From Paracoccus sp. MC1862 (lineage in GTDB: Bacteria; Pseudomonadota; Alphaproteobacteria; Rhodobacterales; Rhodobacteraceae): a stretch of 64,000 bases of DNA. Positions within the stretch are counted from its first letter, which is position 1. Every line of letters begins with the position of its first letter. Both the position numbers and the translations under genes were made by a program. The DNA is taken from positions 1 to 64,000 of the forward strand of contig NZ_CP067226.1 of NCBI RefSeq assembly GCF_016617715.1, given 5' to 3'. Below are positions 33,103 through 41,191 of the stretch, in pieces. The notes under the pieces were generated by a model that was not told the origin of the DNA, ran no database searches, and saw nothing but the letters and a program-made list of their open reading frames with translations.

Positions 33103-35148
33103 TCAGTTCAGGCTGGCGAGGGTCTGGCCCTCGGCGACAAGGCGTTCAAGCAAGGGCGGCACGCGCCAAGACAGCGGGTCTTCCGCCGCAAGCTGGCGGA
33201 TGCGGTCCAGGACCGTGGGCAAGCCCAGCCGGTCGGCATGGTGCATCGGCCCGCCTCGCCAGCGCGGGAAGGCGTAGCCGTGGACCAGCACCAGGTCGAT
33301 GTCGGCCGGGCGGCGGGCGATGCCTTCGTCGAGGATGTGGAAGCCCTCCTCGATCATCGCCAAGACGGCGCGGGTGGCGATCTCCTCGGCGCTCCAGTCG
33401 CGGCGGGCGGTCGCCTCCTCGGCCACCAGCGCCTCGACCACGGCCGAGGGCTGACGCGTGCCGCCGCCGGGATAGTCATACCATCCTGCCCCAGTCTTGC
33501 GGCCGAGGCGCTTCAACTCCTCGACCATACGGTCGGCGATGCGGACATAGCGGGTGCCGGGCCTGTCCCGTAGCCCCTTCCGCTGCCGGTTGGCGTGAGC
33601 GATGTCGAGCCCCGAGAGGTCCTGCACCGCATAGGGGCCCATTGCCATGCCCCAGCCTTCCATCGCGGCATCGACCTGCGCGGGTATCGCTCCTTCGAGC
33701 AGCATCAGGTCAGTGGTCTGGCGATAGCGGGTGAGGATGCGGTTGCCGATGAAGCCGTCGCAGACGCCCGCCTCGACCGGGATCTTCTTCAGACGCGCAG
33801 CGAGGCGGAAGGCGGTGGCCAGCGTCTCGGGCGACGTCGTCTCGGCCCGCACGATCTCCAACAGCTTCATGACATGGGCGGGCGCGAAGAAATGCAGCCC
33901 GATCAGGCGGCCGGGGTGGCTGACGTCCGCGAAGATCGCGTTCACGTCGAGGTAGCTGGTGTTGGTGGCGAGGATCGTCGCCTCAGGCAGGCCACGGTCC
34001 AGCGCGGCAAAGATGGTGCGCTTGACCTCCATCGCCTCGAAGGCTGCCTCGATGGCGATGTCGGCGGGGGAAAGGGCGTCGTAGCCGGCGCGGAAGGTCA
34101 GACGGTCCGCCAGCTGGGCGTCGGCCTCGGCCTGGGTCATGCGGCCGCGCCTGACGGCATCGGCATAGAGGCGGGTGACATTGGCGCGAGCACGTTCCGC
34201 CCCGGGTCCGTCCTGCTCGACCAGGGTGACGGCGATGCCGATCCCGGCCAGTGCATAGGCGATGGCCGCGCCCATTGTGCCGCCGCCGACCACGATGGCG
34301 GTCGAGATTTCCCGCGCCTCGGCCTCCTTCGGGGCGCGGCCGGTAGCAGCGCGTTCGGCGAAGAAGACATGGCGCAGCGCTGCCGCCTGATCGCCCGAGC
34401 GCAGGCGCAGGAAGGTCTCGCGCTCGCGGGTAAGCCCCGCGTCGAGCGGCAGCTCCGCCGCAGCCTCGACCAGCGCGATCGCCTCGGGCGGGGCGATCTG
34501 TCCAGCGGCGCGCTTCGCCGCCGTGGCGCGGGCGGCGGCGACCGCCTCGGACGCGGGCTCCGGCGCGGGCCGGTCGCGCAGGGATGGCGCGGCGTCCAGC
34601 CGCTCCTGCGGGATCGCCAGCGCCGCCGCCAGCGGGTCGGCCTCGACCGCATCGAGCATGCCGAGCAACAGCGCCTCGTCGGCCTTCACCACGCGGCCCG
34701 CGGCGATCAGCCCCACGGCGCGGTCGGTCCCGATCAGCCGCGGCAGCCGCTGCGTCCCGCCCGCGCCGGGGACCACCCCCAGCGTCACCTCGGGCAGCCC
34801 CAGCGTGGCACCGGGCGCGGCGATCCGCATCCGGCAGGCCAGCGCAATCTCGAGCCCTCCGCCGAGCGCCGCGCCATTGATCGCGGCGATCGCGGGCAGG
34901 CGTTCCAGCCGCGCCAGCACGTCCGGCAGATGCGGCGGGATGGGTGCCTGGTCGAACTCCCTCGCGTCCGCCCCAGCGACAAAGGCCCGCCCCGCCCCGG
35001 TCACGACGATCCGCCGGGCGCCCGCCGCCTCGGCCGCGTCTAGCGCTGCCATCAGCCCCTGCCGCACCGAAGCCGAGATCACGTTCACCGGAGGGTTGTC
35101 GATGGTGATCACGCAGGCATCGCCCTGCAGGGAATGGCTGACAGGCAT
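33103..35148 (-). CDS. Bifunctional enoyl-CoA hydratase / 3-hydroxyacyl-CoA dehydrogenase
   Basis: A 681-residue fusion in FadJ/PimF order. The crotonase half (1-190) has GAALGGGLEIALACRMRI and GLPEVTLGVVPGAGGTQRL, both catalytic Glu present. The dehydrogenase half has the NAD motif VGGGTMGAAIAYALAGIG (about 280), HFFAPAHVMKLLEIVRAE with the catalytic His, GVCDGFIGNRILTRYR, and the second 3HCDH domain with YPGGG and HGYAFPRWRGGPM. It would hydrate and oxidise 2,3-didehydropimeloyl-CoA to 3-oxopimeloyl-CoA in this setting. It lies 13 nt after the SDR gene. Confidence 0.9.
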   Translation of the reverse strand: MPVSHSLQGDACVITIDNPPVNVISASVRQGLMAALDAAEAAGARRIVVTGAGRAFVAGADAREFDQAPIPPHLPDVLARLERLPAIAAINGAALGGGLEIALACRMRIAAPGATLGLPEVTLGVVPGAGGTQRLPRLIGTDRAVGLIAAGRVVKADEALLLGMLDAVEADPLAAALAIPQERLDAAPSLRDRPAPEPASEAVAAARATAAKRAAGQIAPPEAIALVEAAAELPLDAGLTRERETFLRLRSGDQAAALRHVFFAERAATGRAPKEAEAREISTAIVVGGGTMGAAIAYALAGIGIAVTLVEQDGPGAERARANVTRLYADAVRRGRMTQAEADAQLADRLTFRAGYDALSPADIAIEAAFEAMEVKRTIFAALDRGLPEATILATNTSYLDVNAIFADVSHPGRLIGLHFFAPAHVMKLLEIVRAETTSPETLATAFRLAARLKKIPVEAGVCDGFIGNRILTRYRQTTDLMLLEGAIPAQVDAAMEGWGMAMGPYAVQDLSGLDIAHANRQRKGLRDRPGTRYVRIADRMVEELKRLGRKTGAGWYDYPGGGTRQPSAVVEALVAEEATARRDWSAEEIATRAVLAMIEEGFHILDEGIARRPADIDLVLVHGYAFPRWRGGPMHHADRLGLPTVLDRIRQLAAEDPLSWRVPPLLERLVAEGQTLASLN

Positions 35149-35161
35149 GAAGGACCTCCGT

Positions 35162-35923
35162 TCAGAGATGGGGGCGGATGCCCCCGGATACCGAGAGCAT
35201 CTCGCCGGTCAGGAACCGCGAGTCGTCGCGCAGGAAGAAGGCGATCGCGGCCGAGGTCTCCTCTGGCTCGGCCATGCGGCGGATCATGCCTTGGGCGACC
35301 AGCCGCTCGGCCTCCTCAGGCGGGATATTCTGGGTGACCGAGGTACGGGTCAGTCCCGGTGCCACGCAGTTGACCGTCACGGCGGGGGCGAACTCGGCTG
35401 CGAGACTGCGGGTCAGCGAGGCGACGGCGGCCTTGCCGGCCGCGTAATCCGCCTGTCCCGCCTCGCCGCCGAAGACGATGCTGGCCACGTTGACGATGCG
35501 ACCCCAGCCGCGTTCCAGCATCCCCGGTGCGAAGGCTTGGATCAGGTGGAAGCCCGGCATCAGGTTCAGGTCCATCGTCGCGCGCCACTGCTCCTCGGTC
35601 ATCTCGAGGAAGGGCGTGTAGAGCCGGGGCGAGCGCAGCCCGCCCACGAGGTTGACGAGGATGTCCACCTGCCCCAGCGCCAGCGCGGCCTCGGCAAAGG
35701 CCCCGGCCTCGCCGGCGCGGGTCACGTCGCCGCGCAGGCTGGCGACCTTCACCCCTGACCCGTCCAGCGCGACCACCGTCTCCTCCAGCCGGCGCCCCGA
35801 GATGTCGGTGAGCGCGAGCCCGGCGATCCCATCCGCGACCAGCCGATCGATCACGGCCCGGCCCATGGGACCTCCCGCGCCGCTCACTGCGGCAATACGG
35901 TTTGCAAGATGTGCCTCGGTCAT
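35162..35923 (-). CDS. SDR-family oxidoreductase
   Basis: A 253-residue short-chain dehydrogenase. The nucleotide motif is VSGAGGPMGRAVIDRL (a modified TGxxxGxG), with NLVGG, catalytic Ser in IVNVASIVFGG, and YAAGKAAVASLTRSLA with Tyr and Lys. The C-terminus FLTGEMLSVSGGIRPHL is usual for classical SDRs. It overlaps aliA by 4 nt and precedes the fadB-like gene by 13 nt. It is distinct from BadH; it may oxidise a further hydroxy-ring intermediate or alcohol precursor. No specific substrate can be named. Confidence 0.85.
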   Translation of the reverse strand: MTEAHLANRIAAVSGAGGPMGRAVIDRLVADGIAGLALTDISGRRLEETVVALDGSGVKVASLRGDVTRAGEAGAFAEAALALGQVDILVNLVGGLRSPRLYTPFLEMTEEQWRATMDLNLMPGFHLIQAFAPGMLERGWGRIVNVASIVFGGEAGQADYAAGKAAVASLTRSLAAEFAPAVTVNCVAPGLTRTSVTQNIPPEEAERLVAQGMIRRMAEPEETSAAIAFFLRDDSRFLTGEMLSVSGGIRPHL

Positions 35924-37572
35924 GCGCGATCAAGCTCCTCGTGCAGCATCTTGCGCAGCGCGAATTTCTGGATCTTGCCGGATGCGGTGGCCGGCAGGCT
36001 CTCGCGGATCTCCAGCCGCTCGGGCCAGTACTGGATCGCCAGCTTGTGTTCGCCCAAGTGGCGCCGCATCTCGTCGAAATCGAAGCTCGCGTCCGGTTTC
36101 AGCGTGACGAAGGCGCAGGCGCGTTCGCCCAGCCGGTCGTCGGGGTAGGCGACGATGGCGACCTGGTGGATCGCCGGGTGCCTGAACAGGACGCCCTCGA
36201 CCTCGAAGACGGGGATGTTCTCGGCACCGCGGATGATGATGTCCTTGGACCGGCCTGCAATGCGGATATAGCCGCGCTCGTCCATGCGTGCGATGTCGCC
36301 GGTATCGAACCAGCCATTGTCATCGGTCGCGTTCAGCAGCGGGCGCTTGAGATAGCCGCCGAAGTTAGAACAGGCACGGACGAACAGTTCCCCCGCCTGG
36401 CCCGGAGGGCAGACGTTCCCGTCATCGTCGCGGATCTGGATCTCGACACCCGGAAGCGGGAAGCCATCCGTGTTGATCGAGCGCTCGTCGTCGTCGGAAG
36501 GGTCCACCACGGTCAGCGCGCCGTTCTCGGTCATGCCCCAGGCCGAGACCACCTTGGTGCCGGTCATCACCTGCCGCGCGCGTTCAACGACCGGGCCGGG
36601 GATCGGCGCCCCGGCGCACAGGAAGATCCGCAGAGAGCTGCTGTCGAACTTGTTTTCATCGACGGCGTTCGTGAGGTCCATCAGGAAGGGGGTCGAGGCC
36701 ATGGTGAAGGTGATGCGGTCGTCCTGCACCATCTGTCCCTTCAGCCGCTTGTCCCAGGTGTCGAACAGGATCGACCGCGCCTTGAGGTAGATCGGCATCA
36801 GCAGACCGTACATGAACCCCGTCTGGTGGGCCATGGGCGAGGCCATGGCGATCACGTCATCCGCCGTCAGCCCCAGGCGTTCCGAATAGGGAATGAGGTT
36901 GGAATACATGGTGTTCGAGGTGTGCATCACGCCCTTGGGCTCGCCCGTCGTGCCGCTGGTGTAGATCAGCTGGTTGACGTCGTCGGGACCGGGGCGGTTG
37001 GCGGTCACGATCCGCTGCAACTCGGGGTCAGCGTCAAAGGCGGGGTCGGCCAGCAGCGCGTCGAAGCTGTTTTCGCCCGCACCGTTATTGACAACGATGT
37101 GCTGCAGATCGGGAAGTTGGGGCTTCATCCCCTCGGCCATCGCCTCGTGGTCGAAGTTGCGAAACACCGTGGGGACGATGAAGACCTTGGACTCGCCGTG
37201 GCGCAGCATGAACAGCAGTTCATGTTCGCGGAAGATCGGCATCACCGGGTTGAAGACCGCCCCGATCCGCGCGCAGCCGAGATAGGTCGCCACGAACTGC
37301 CAGCTATTGGGAAGCTGGCAGGTCACCACGTCGTCGCGTTCCACGCCAAGCCGCGTCAAGCCCACCGCCACGCGGTTGGCGGCACGGTCCAATTCCACCC
37401 AGGTGAAGTCACACCGCTGTCCATCAGACACGCTGATCGAGCTTAGCGCCAGCTGGTCTGGCTTCTCGGCCAGCACCTCGTCGAAATAGTCGTTGACGGT
37501 CTTGTTGCGCCAGTGGCCGGCGCGGACCATAGCCTCGCGGCGCGGCTCGATCAGGATAGCGTCGAACTTCAT
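35920..37572 (-). CDS. aliA: Cyclohexanecarboxylate-CoA ligase (AliA-like)
   Basis: A 550-residue AMP-dependent acyl-CoA ligase. The P-loop is QLIYTSGTTGEPKGVMHT, with A5 motif VVSAWGMTENGAL, A8 DTGDIARMDERGYIRIAGRS and KDIIIRGAENIPVFEVE, and the catalytic Lys in LPATASGKIQKFALR. It activates a carboxylic acid to its CoA thioester with ATP. Assignment to AliA rests on overall form and on the neighbours aliB, badI and badH, which in Rhodopseudomonas palustris lie together. It lies 39 nt after aliB. A benzoate or medium-chain substrate remains possible. Confidence 0.75.
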   Translation of the reverse strand: MKFDAILIEPRREAMVRAGHWRNKTVNDYFDEVLAEKPDQLALSSISVSDGQRCDFTWVELDRAANRVAVGLTRLGVERDDVVTCQLPNSWQFVATYLGCARIGAVFNPVMPIFREHELLFMLRHGESKVFIVPTVFRNFDHEAMAEGMKPQLPDLQHIVVNNGAGENSFDALLADPAFDADPELQRIVTANRPGPDDVNQLIYTSGTTGEPKGVMHTSNTMYSNLIPYSERLGLTADDVIAMASPMAHQTGFMYGLLMPIYLKARSILFDTWDKRLKGQMVQDDRITFTMASTPFLMDLTNAVDENKFDSSSLRIFLCAGAPIPGPVVERARQVMTGTKVVSAWGMTENGALTVVDPSDDDERSINTDGFPLPGVEIQIRDDDGNVCPPGQAGELFVRACSNFGGYLKRPLLNATDDNGWFDTGDIARMDERGYIRIAGRSKDIIIRGAENIPVFEVEGVLFRHPAIHQVAIVAYPDDRLGERACAFVTLKPDASFDFDEMRRHLGEHKLAIQYWPERLEIRESLPATASGKIQKFALRKMLHEELDRA

Positions 37573-37611
37573 TGGTAGTCCCCCCTTGCAGTGTGCGGCT
37601 TTCGGCTCTCC

Positions 37612-38772
37612 TCAGCCGGTGACCGCGTCCCGTCCAGCGCGTTCCCGCGCGATGATGTTCTTCATGATATGCGCGGTGCCGTCGCCGATCTGCAGCCCCA
37701 GCACGTCCTTGAGCCGCTGCGCGAAGGGCAGGTCGCCCGCATAGCCCGCGTGACCGTGGATCAGCAGGCAAGCGTGGATCGCCTCATAGGCCAGCAGTGG
37801 CGGCCACCACTTGGTCATGGCGGCCTCGGCGGTGTGTGGAAGGTTGTTGTCCTTGAGCCACAGCGCGTTCATCGACAGAAGCCGCGCGCCAGCCAGCTTC
37901 GTCTCGAAGTCCGCAAGCTGGTGGCTGACGCCTTGGAAGGCGCCGAGCGGCTTTCCGAATGCGCGGCGCTCGCCGATATAGGCCCAGGTCTCGTCAAGCG
38001 ACTGCTGCGCGGTGCCCACACATTGCAACCCGATCAGGCTGCGCGAAAAGTCGAAGCCCTGCATGACCTGGGCAAAGCCCCGGCCTTCCTCTCCCAGCAG
38101 GTTTTCCGCGGGCACCCGCACGTTGTCGAACCAGATCGAGCCGTGGCCGATCGAGTTCTGGCCCATGTTGTCGAACTTGGACGTGCTGATGCCGTCCAGA
38201 TCCATCGGCACGAGGATGGCTGACACGCCCCGCGCACGGTCCTCGGCTTTGCCGGTGCGGGCAAAGACGATGGTGCCGGCGGCGATCTGGTTGGCCGAGA
38301 TCGAGGTCTTCTCGCCGTTCAGGATGTAATGCGCGCCATCGCGCTCCATCCGCAGCCCGAGGTTTGCCGCGTCCGAGCCGCCCTTGGGTTCCGTGAGGGC
38401 GATAGCCAGCATGATCTCGCCCGCCGTCAGCTTTGTCAGCCATTCGCGGGCGATTTCCCGCTTTGCGAATTGGGCAAGGACCTGGCCGTTCAGCGAGCCC
38501 AGAAGCGGCACGTAGCCGAAGGTGAAATCAGCGCGGCCGATTTCCTCGACGATGGCGCCGGCATAGATCGTGCCCGCGCCCATGCCGCCGAAGTCCTCGG
38601 GCAGTTCCGGGGCGATCAGCCCGAGGCTGCCCATCTCGCGCACAAGGTCCATGTCCATGCGGCCCGCCCTCTCGCGGGCCTGGTAGCCCGGCGCGACGCG
38701 GTCCTGCGCAAAGCGGCGCGCGAGATCGCGGATCTGATCCAGTTCCTCGGTGTCGAAAACGGTCTTGGACAT
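37612..38772 (-). CDS. aliB: Cyclohexanecarboxyl-CoA dehydrogenase (AliB-like)
   Basis: A 386-residue acyl-CoA dehydrogenase. Recognisable parts are LGLIAPELPEDFGGMGAG, IALTEPKGGSDAANLGLRME, GQNSIGHGSIWFDNVRVPAE, VMQGFDFSRSLIGLQCVGTA and KWWPPLLAYEAIHACLLIHG. The usual catalytic YEGT is QIGDGTAHIMKN: Asp replaces Glu. This pattern and the LTEPKGGSDAANL segment match my recollection of ring-acyl-CoA dehydrogenases such as AliB. It would convert cyclohexanecarboxyl-CoA to cyclohex-1-ene-1-carboxyl-CoA with ETF as acceptor. ATG at 38772 follows GGTGAGG; an upstream extension to 38826 is possible but unlikely. Confidence 0.8.
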   Translation of the reverse strand: MSKTVFDTEELDQIRDLARRFAQDRVAPGYQARERAGRMDMDLVREMGSLGLIAPELPEDFGGMGAGTIYAGAIVEEIGRADFTFGYVPLLGSLNGQVLAQFAKREIAREWLTKLTAGEIMLAIALTEPKGGSDAANLGLRMERDGAHYILNGEKTSISANQIAAGTIVFARTGKAEDRARGVSAILVPMDLDGISTSKFDNMGQNSIGHGSIWFDNVRVPAENLLGEEGRGFAQVMQGFDFSRSLIGLQCVGTAQQSLDETWAYIGERRAFGKPLGAFQGVSHQLADFETKLAGARLLSMNALWLKDNNLPHTAEAAMTKWWPPLLAYEAIHACLLIHGHAGYAGDLPFAQRLKDVLGLQIGDGTAHIMKNIIARERAGRDAVTG

Positions 38773-38833
38773 AAGCCTCACCCCCGGCAGATCGAAAAAG
38801 GGGACCGCCCGGCGGGGGCAGTCCACGCTGGAC

Positions 38834-39625
38834 TCAGCCCTTGCGGGCGACGTGCTTGCGGAAGTCGGGCTTGCGCTTTTCCTTGAAGGCGACGCCGCCT
38901 TCCTTGGACTCGTCGGTGTCGTAATAAAGCGACAGCGCCCGCATCCCCATAGCCGAGATGCCGCGGATGCTTTCGGTATCGGCGTTGAAGGACACTTTCG
39001 CCATCGCCAGCGCGGTGGGCGAGCGGTCCATCAGTTCGGCCACCCAGCGGTCCACCTCGGCGTCCAGCTCCTCGGCAGGGACGACGGCGTTCGCAAGGCC
39101 CCAGTCCAGCGCCTGCTGCGCGGTATAGCGCTTGTTCAGGTACCAGATCTCGCGGGCGCGCTTTTCGCCCACGACGCGGGCCAGATAAGCGGTGCCGAAG
39201 CCGGGATCGACCGAGCCGACCTTGGGGCCGACCTGCCCAAACTGCGCGGTGTCGGACGCGATGGTCAGGTCGCAGATCGTCGCCAGCACGTTGCCGCCGC
39301 CGATGGCGAAGCCGTTGACCCGCGCGATGACGGGCTTCGGCACGTCGCGGATCAGGGACTGCAACTCGTCGATGGGCAGGCCGATCACGCCGCGCCCGTC
39401 ATACTGGCCGTCATGGGCCGACTGGTCGCCGCCGGTGCAGAAGGCCTTGTCGCCCGCGCCGGTCAGGACGATCACGCCGACCTCGCGGTCCCAGCCCGCC
39501 TTCTGGAAAGCGTCGATCAGTTCATCGACGGTGTGGCCGCGGAAGGCGTTGTACTTGTCGGCGCGGTTGATGGTGATCCAGGCCGCGCCGTTGCGGTTCT
39601 CGTACAGGATGTCGGTATAGTCCAT
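38834..39625 (-). CDS. badI: 2-Ketocyclohexanecarboxyl-CoA hydrolase (BadI)
   Basis: A 263-residue crotonase-superfamily enzyme that opens the ring of 2-ketocyclohexane-1-carboxyl-CoA to pimeloyl-CoA. The protein is strongly BadI-like: NAFRGHTVDELIDAF, AFCTGGDQSAHDGQYDGRG, IARVNGFAIGGGNVLATICD, FGQVGPKVGSVDPGFGTAY and LYYDTDESKEGG. The hydratase glutamate of GGGxE is Asn here (GGGNVL), and GPKVGSVDPGFG replaces PETKxGxxPG, as in the BadI/MenB-like subgroup that performs (retro-)Claisen chemistry. It lies between badH (13 nt) and aliB (61 nt). Confidence 0.9.
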   Translation of the reverse strand: MDYTDILYENRNGAAWITINRADKYNAFRGHTVDELIDAFQKAGWDREVGVIVLTGAGDKAFCTGGDQSAHDGQYDGRGVIGLPIDELQSLIRDVPKPVIARVNGFAIGGGNVLATICDLTIASDTAQFGQVGPKVGSVDPGFGTAYLARVVGEKRAREIWYLNKRYTAQQALDWGLANAVVPAEELDAEVDRWVAELMDRSPTALAMAKVSFNADTESIRGISAMGMRALSLYYDTDESKEGGVAFKEKRKPDFRKHVARKG

Positions 39626-39638
39626 GATGGTTCCTCCG

Positions 39639-40406
39639 TTAACCGTGCATCGTCAGGCCGCCGGACACCGAGATCACTTGGCCGGTGATGAACGAGGCGT
39701 CGTCGGAGGCAAAGAACAGGATCGCGCCCGGCAGATCCTCGGGGCGCCCGAGCCGTCCCAGTGGCACGGCCTTGGTAAAGGCGTCGCGCAGCTTGTCCTT
39801 GTTGCCCGCAGCTTCCATGAAGCTGTCGAGCATCGGCGTGTCGGTGACGCCGGGGCAGACGCAGTTGAAGGTCAGCCCCTGCCGCGCGTGTTCCCGCGCC
39901 AGCGTCTTGGAAAATGCGATCACGCCGGCCTTGCAGGCAGCATAGACGGATTCGCCAGACGAGCCCACGCGCGCTGCGTCCGACGCCACGCTGACCACCC
40001 GGCCAGACTTGCGTTCTGCCATCCTCGCCACCACCGGATGAGTGATGTTCAGCACCGACTTCAGGTTGATGTCGATCAGCTTCGACCAGTAGTCCGGTTC
40101 GGACTTCAGGAACGTGACGAACGAATCCCAGCCCGCATTGTTGACAAGCACGTCGATCGGTCCGATCTCGGCCTCGACCTTCTCGACCGCGACGCGCACG
40201 GCCTCTGCATCGGTGAGATCGACGACCATGGGGGACGCCTTGCCGCCGGCCGCCGTGATCCGGTCAACCACCGCCTGCGCAGCATCCGCCTTGATGTCAG
40301 CGACCACGACAAGCGCGCCTTCCTCGCCGAACCGCTCGCAGGTGGCCGAGCCGATGCCGCCACCTCCGCCAGTTACGACAACAACTTTATCCTTGAGTCC
40401 GCGCAT
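39639..40406 (-). CDS. badH: 2-Hydroxycyclohexanecarboxyl-CoA dehydrogenase (BadH)
   Basis: A 255-residue SDR, first gene of the operon. It has TGGGGGIGSATCERFGEEG, NNAGWDSF, catalytic SVASDAARVGSSGESVYAAC with YAACK, and SFITGQVISVSGGLTMHG. The GWD after NNA and the DAARVGSSGE segment agree with BadH, the NAD-dependent enzyme that makes the 2-keto ring-CoA for BadI. ATG at 40406 is used because GAGGAAC lies 4-5 nt upstream; a TTG lies 12 nt further up. A promoter at 40508-40536 and a palindrome at 40495-40507 precede it. Confidence 0.85.
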   Translation of the reverse strand: MRGLKDKVVVVTGGGGGIGSATCERFGEEGALVVVADIKADAAQAVVDRITAAGGKASPMVVDLTDAEAVRVAVEKVEAEIGPIDVLVNNAGWDSFVTFLKSEPDYWSKLIDINLKSVLNITHPVVARMAERKSGRVVSVASDAARVGSSGESVYAACKAGVIAFSKTLAREHARQGLTFNCVCPGVTDTPMLDSFMEAAGNKDKLRDAFTKAVPLGRLGRPEDLPGAILFFASDDASFITGQVISVSGGLTMHG

Positions 40407-40494
40407 GATGTTCCTCAACCCTATTCGCTCTGCACCGAATGCAAGCTGCGAGGCTTTGATTTACAGCCGTGCAGCGTGGAAAGGTGCGTTGATT

Positions 40495-40507
40495 CTCTTT
40501 CTAAGAG
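40495..40507. promoter_or_regulatory. Candidate BadR operator, CTCTT-TCT-AAGAG
   Basis: A perfect 5-bp inverted repeat with a 3-nt centre, just downstream of the badH -10 box and covering its predicted transcription start. A MarR-type regulator bound here would block the catabolic operon. It is the only clear palindrome in the 187-bp divergent gap. Confidence 0.45.
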
Positions 40508-40536
40508 TATTTGCCAGTCAGCACCATTTGTGTCAA
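40508..40536 (-). promoter_or_regulatory. Promoter of the badH operon
   Basis: Minus strand: TTGACA (40536-40531), 17 nt, CAAATA (40513-40508). It overlaps the badR promoter on the other strand almost base for base. Predicted start near 40501, about 95 nt upstream of badH. Confidence 0.6.
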
Positions 40537-40539
40537 TAT
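40511..40539 (+). promoter_or_regulatory. Promoter of badR
   Basis: Plus strand: TTGCCA (40511-40516), 17 nt, CAATAT (40534-40539). Predicted start near 40546, about 48 nt before badR. It occupies the same DNA as the divergent badH promoter, so the two cannot easily fire at once. Confidence 0.55.
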
Positions 40540-40593
40540 GTTTACTGATAAGTTCGCTTTCTCTACCATTCTCGGATACCCTCGGAGCTTCGC

Positions 40594-41115
40594 ATGAACA
40601 GCCGCCCTGCCCCGCCGACCCAGGACACTGCCGCCATCGATGCGCTGACTGCTGGCCTGCGCAACCGGCTGTTCTTCCGGCTGTACCAGACCGCCAACCT
40701 GCTGAACAAAACCGGCAACCGTGCGCTCGAAGATCACGGCGTGACCACGCAGCAGTGGGCGATTCTGGGCGCATTGGCCGACCCGCGGAGCGAAGGAGGG
40801 ATTTCGGTCGGTGATCTTGCCGCCCTGCTCATGGTCAGCCGCCAGAACCTGACCGGCGTGCTGTCACGGCTCGAGTCCCGCGGCCTGATCGCCCGGACGG
40901 TGGACGTGCGCGACAAGCGCTCGCGTTTCATCTGCCTGACCGGCGAGGGATTGCAGAGATGGGCCGAGATGCAGCCGCAGATCAACGAGTTCTACCAGGC
41001 CTCGCTGGCAGATTTCTCGACCTCGGACCTCATCGCCGCGATGCACTACCTTGAGAGGCTGCGGCACAACTTCGTCGTGCTTGAGGGAGGGCAGGGCGAA
41101 GCGGAGGGCGACTGA
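40594..41115 (+). CDS. badR: MarR-family regulator (BadR-like)
   Basis: A 173-residue winged-helix MarR protein: FFRLYQTANLLNKTGNRALE, VTTQQWAILGALADP, recognition helix SVGDLAALLMVSRQNLTGVL, and wing SRGLIARTVDVRDKRSRFICL. It is divergent from badH. In R. palustris the MarR protein BadR represses the badHI-aliAB-badK genes and is relieved by ring-acyl-CoA intermediates; the same role is inferred here. GGAG lies 8 nt upstream of the ATG. Confidence 0.8.
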   Translation: MNSRPAPPTQDTAAIDALTAGLRNRLFFRLYQTANLLNKTGNRALEDHGVTTQQWAILGALADPRSEGGISVGDLAALLMVSRQNLTGVLSRLESRGLIARTVDVRDKRSRFICLTGEGLQRWAEMQPQINEFYQASLADFSTSDLIAAMHYLERLRHNFVVLEGGQGEAEGD

Positions 41116-41191
41116 CCGCAGGAGCCCCGTTCCCGATCTTGCCCGAGGCAGTCAGCCGGACCCCGGCGAACGGGGCCGCCCCCGTCCCCGA

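Noticed and set aside
33595..35043. Plus-strand frame of 482 codons across the fadB-like gene
   Set aside because: Shadow frame; the minus-strand protein has complete crotonase and 3HCDH motifs.
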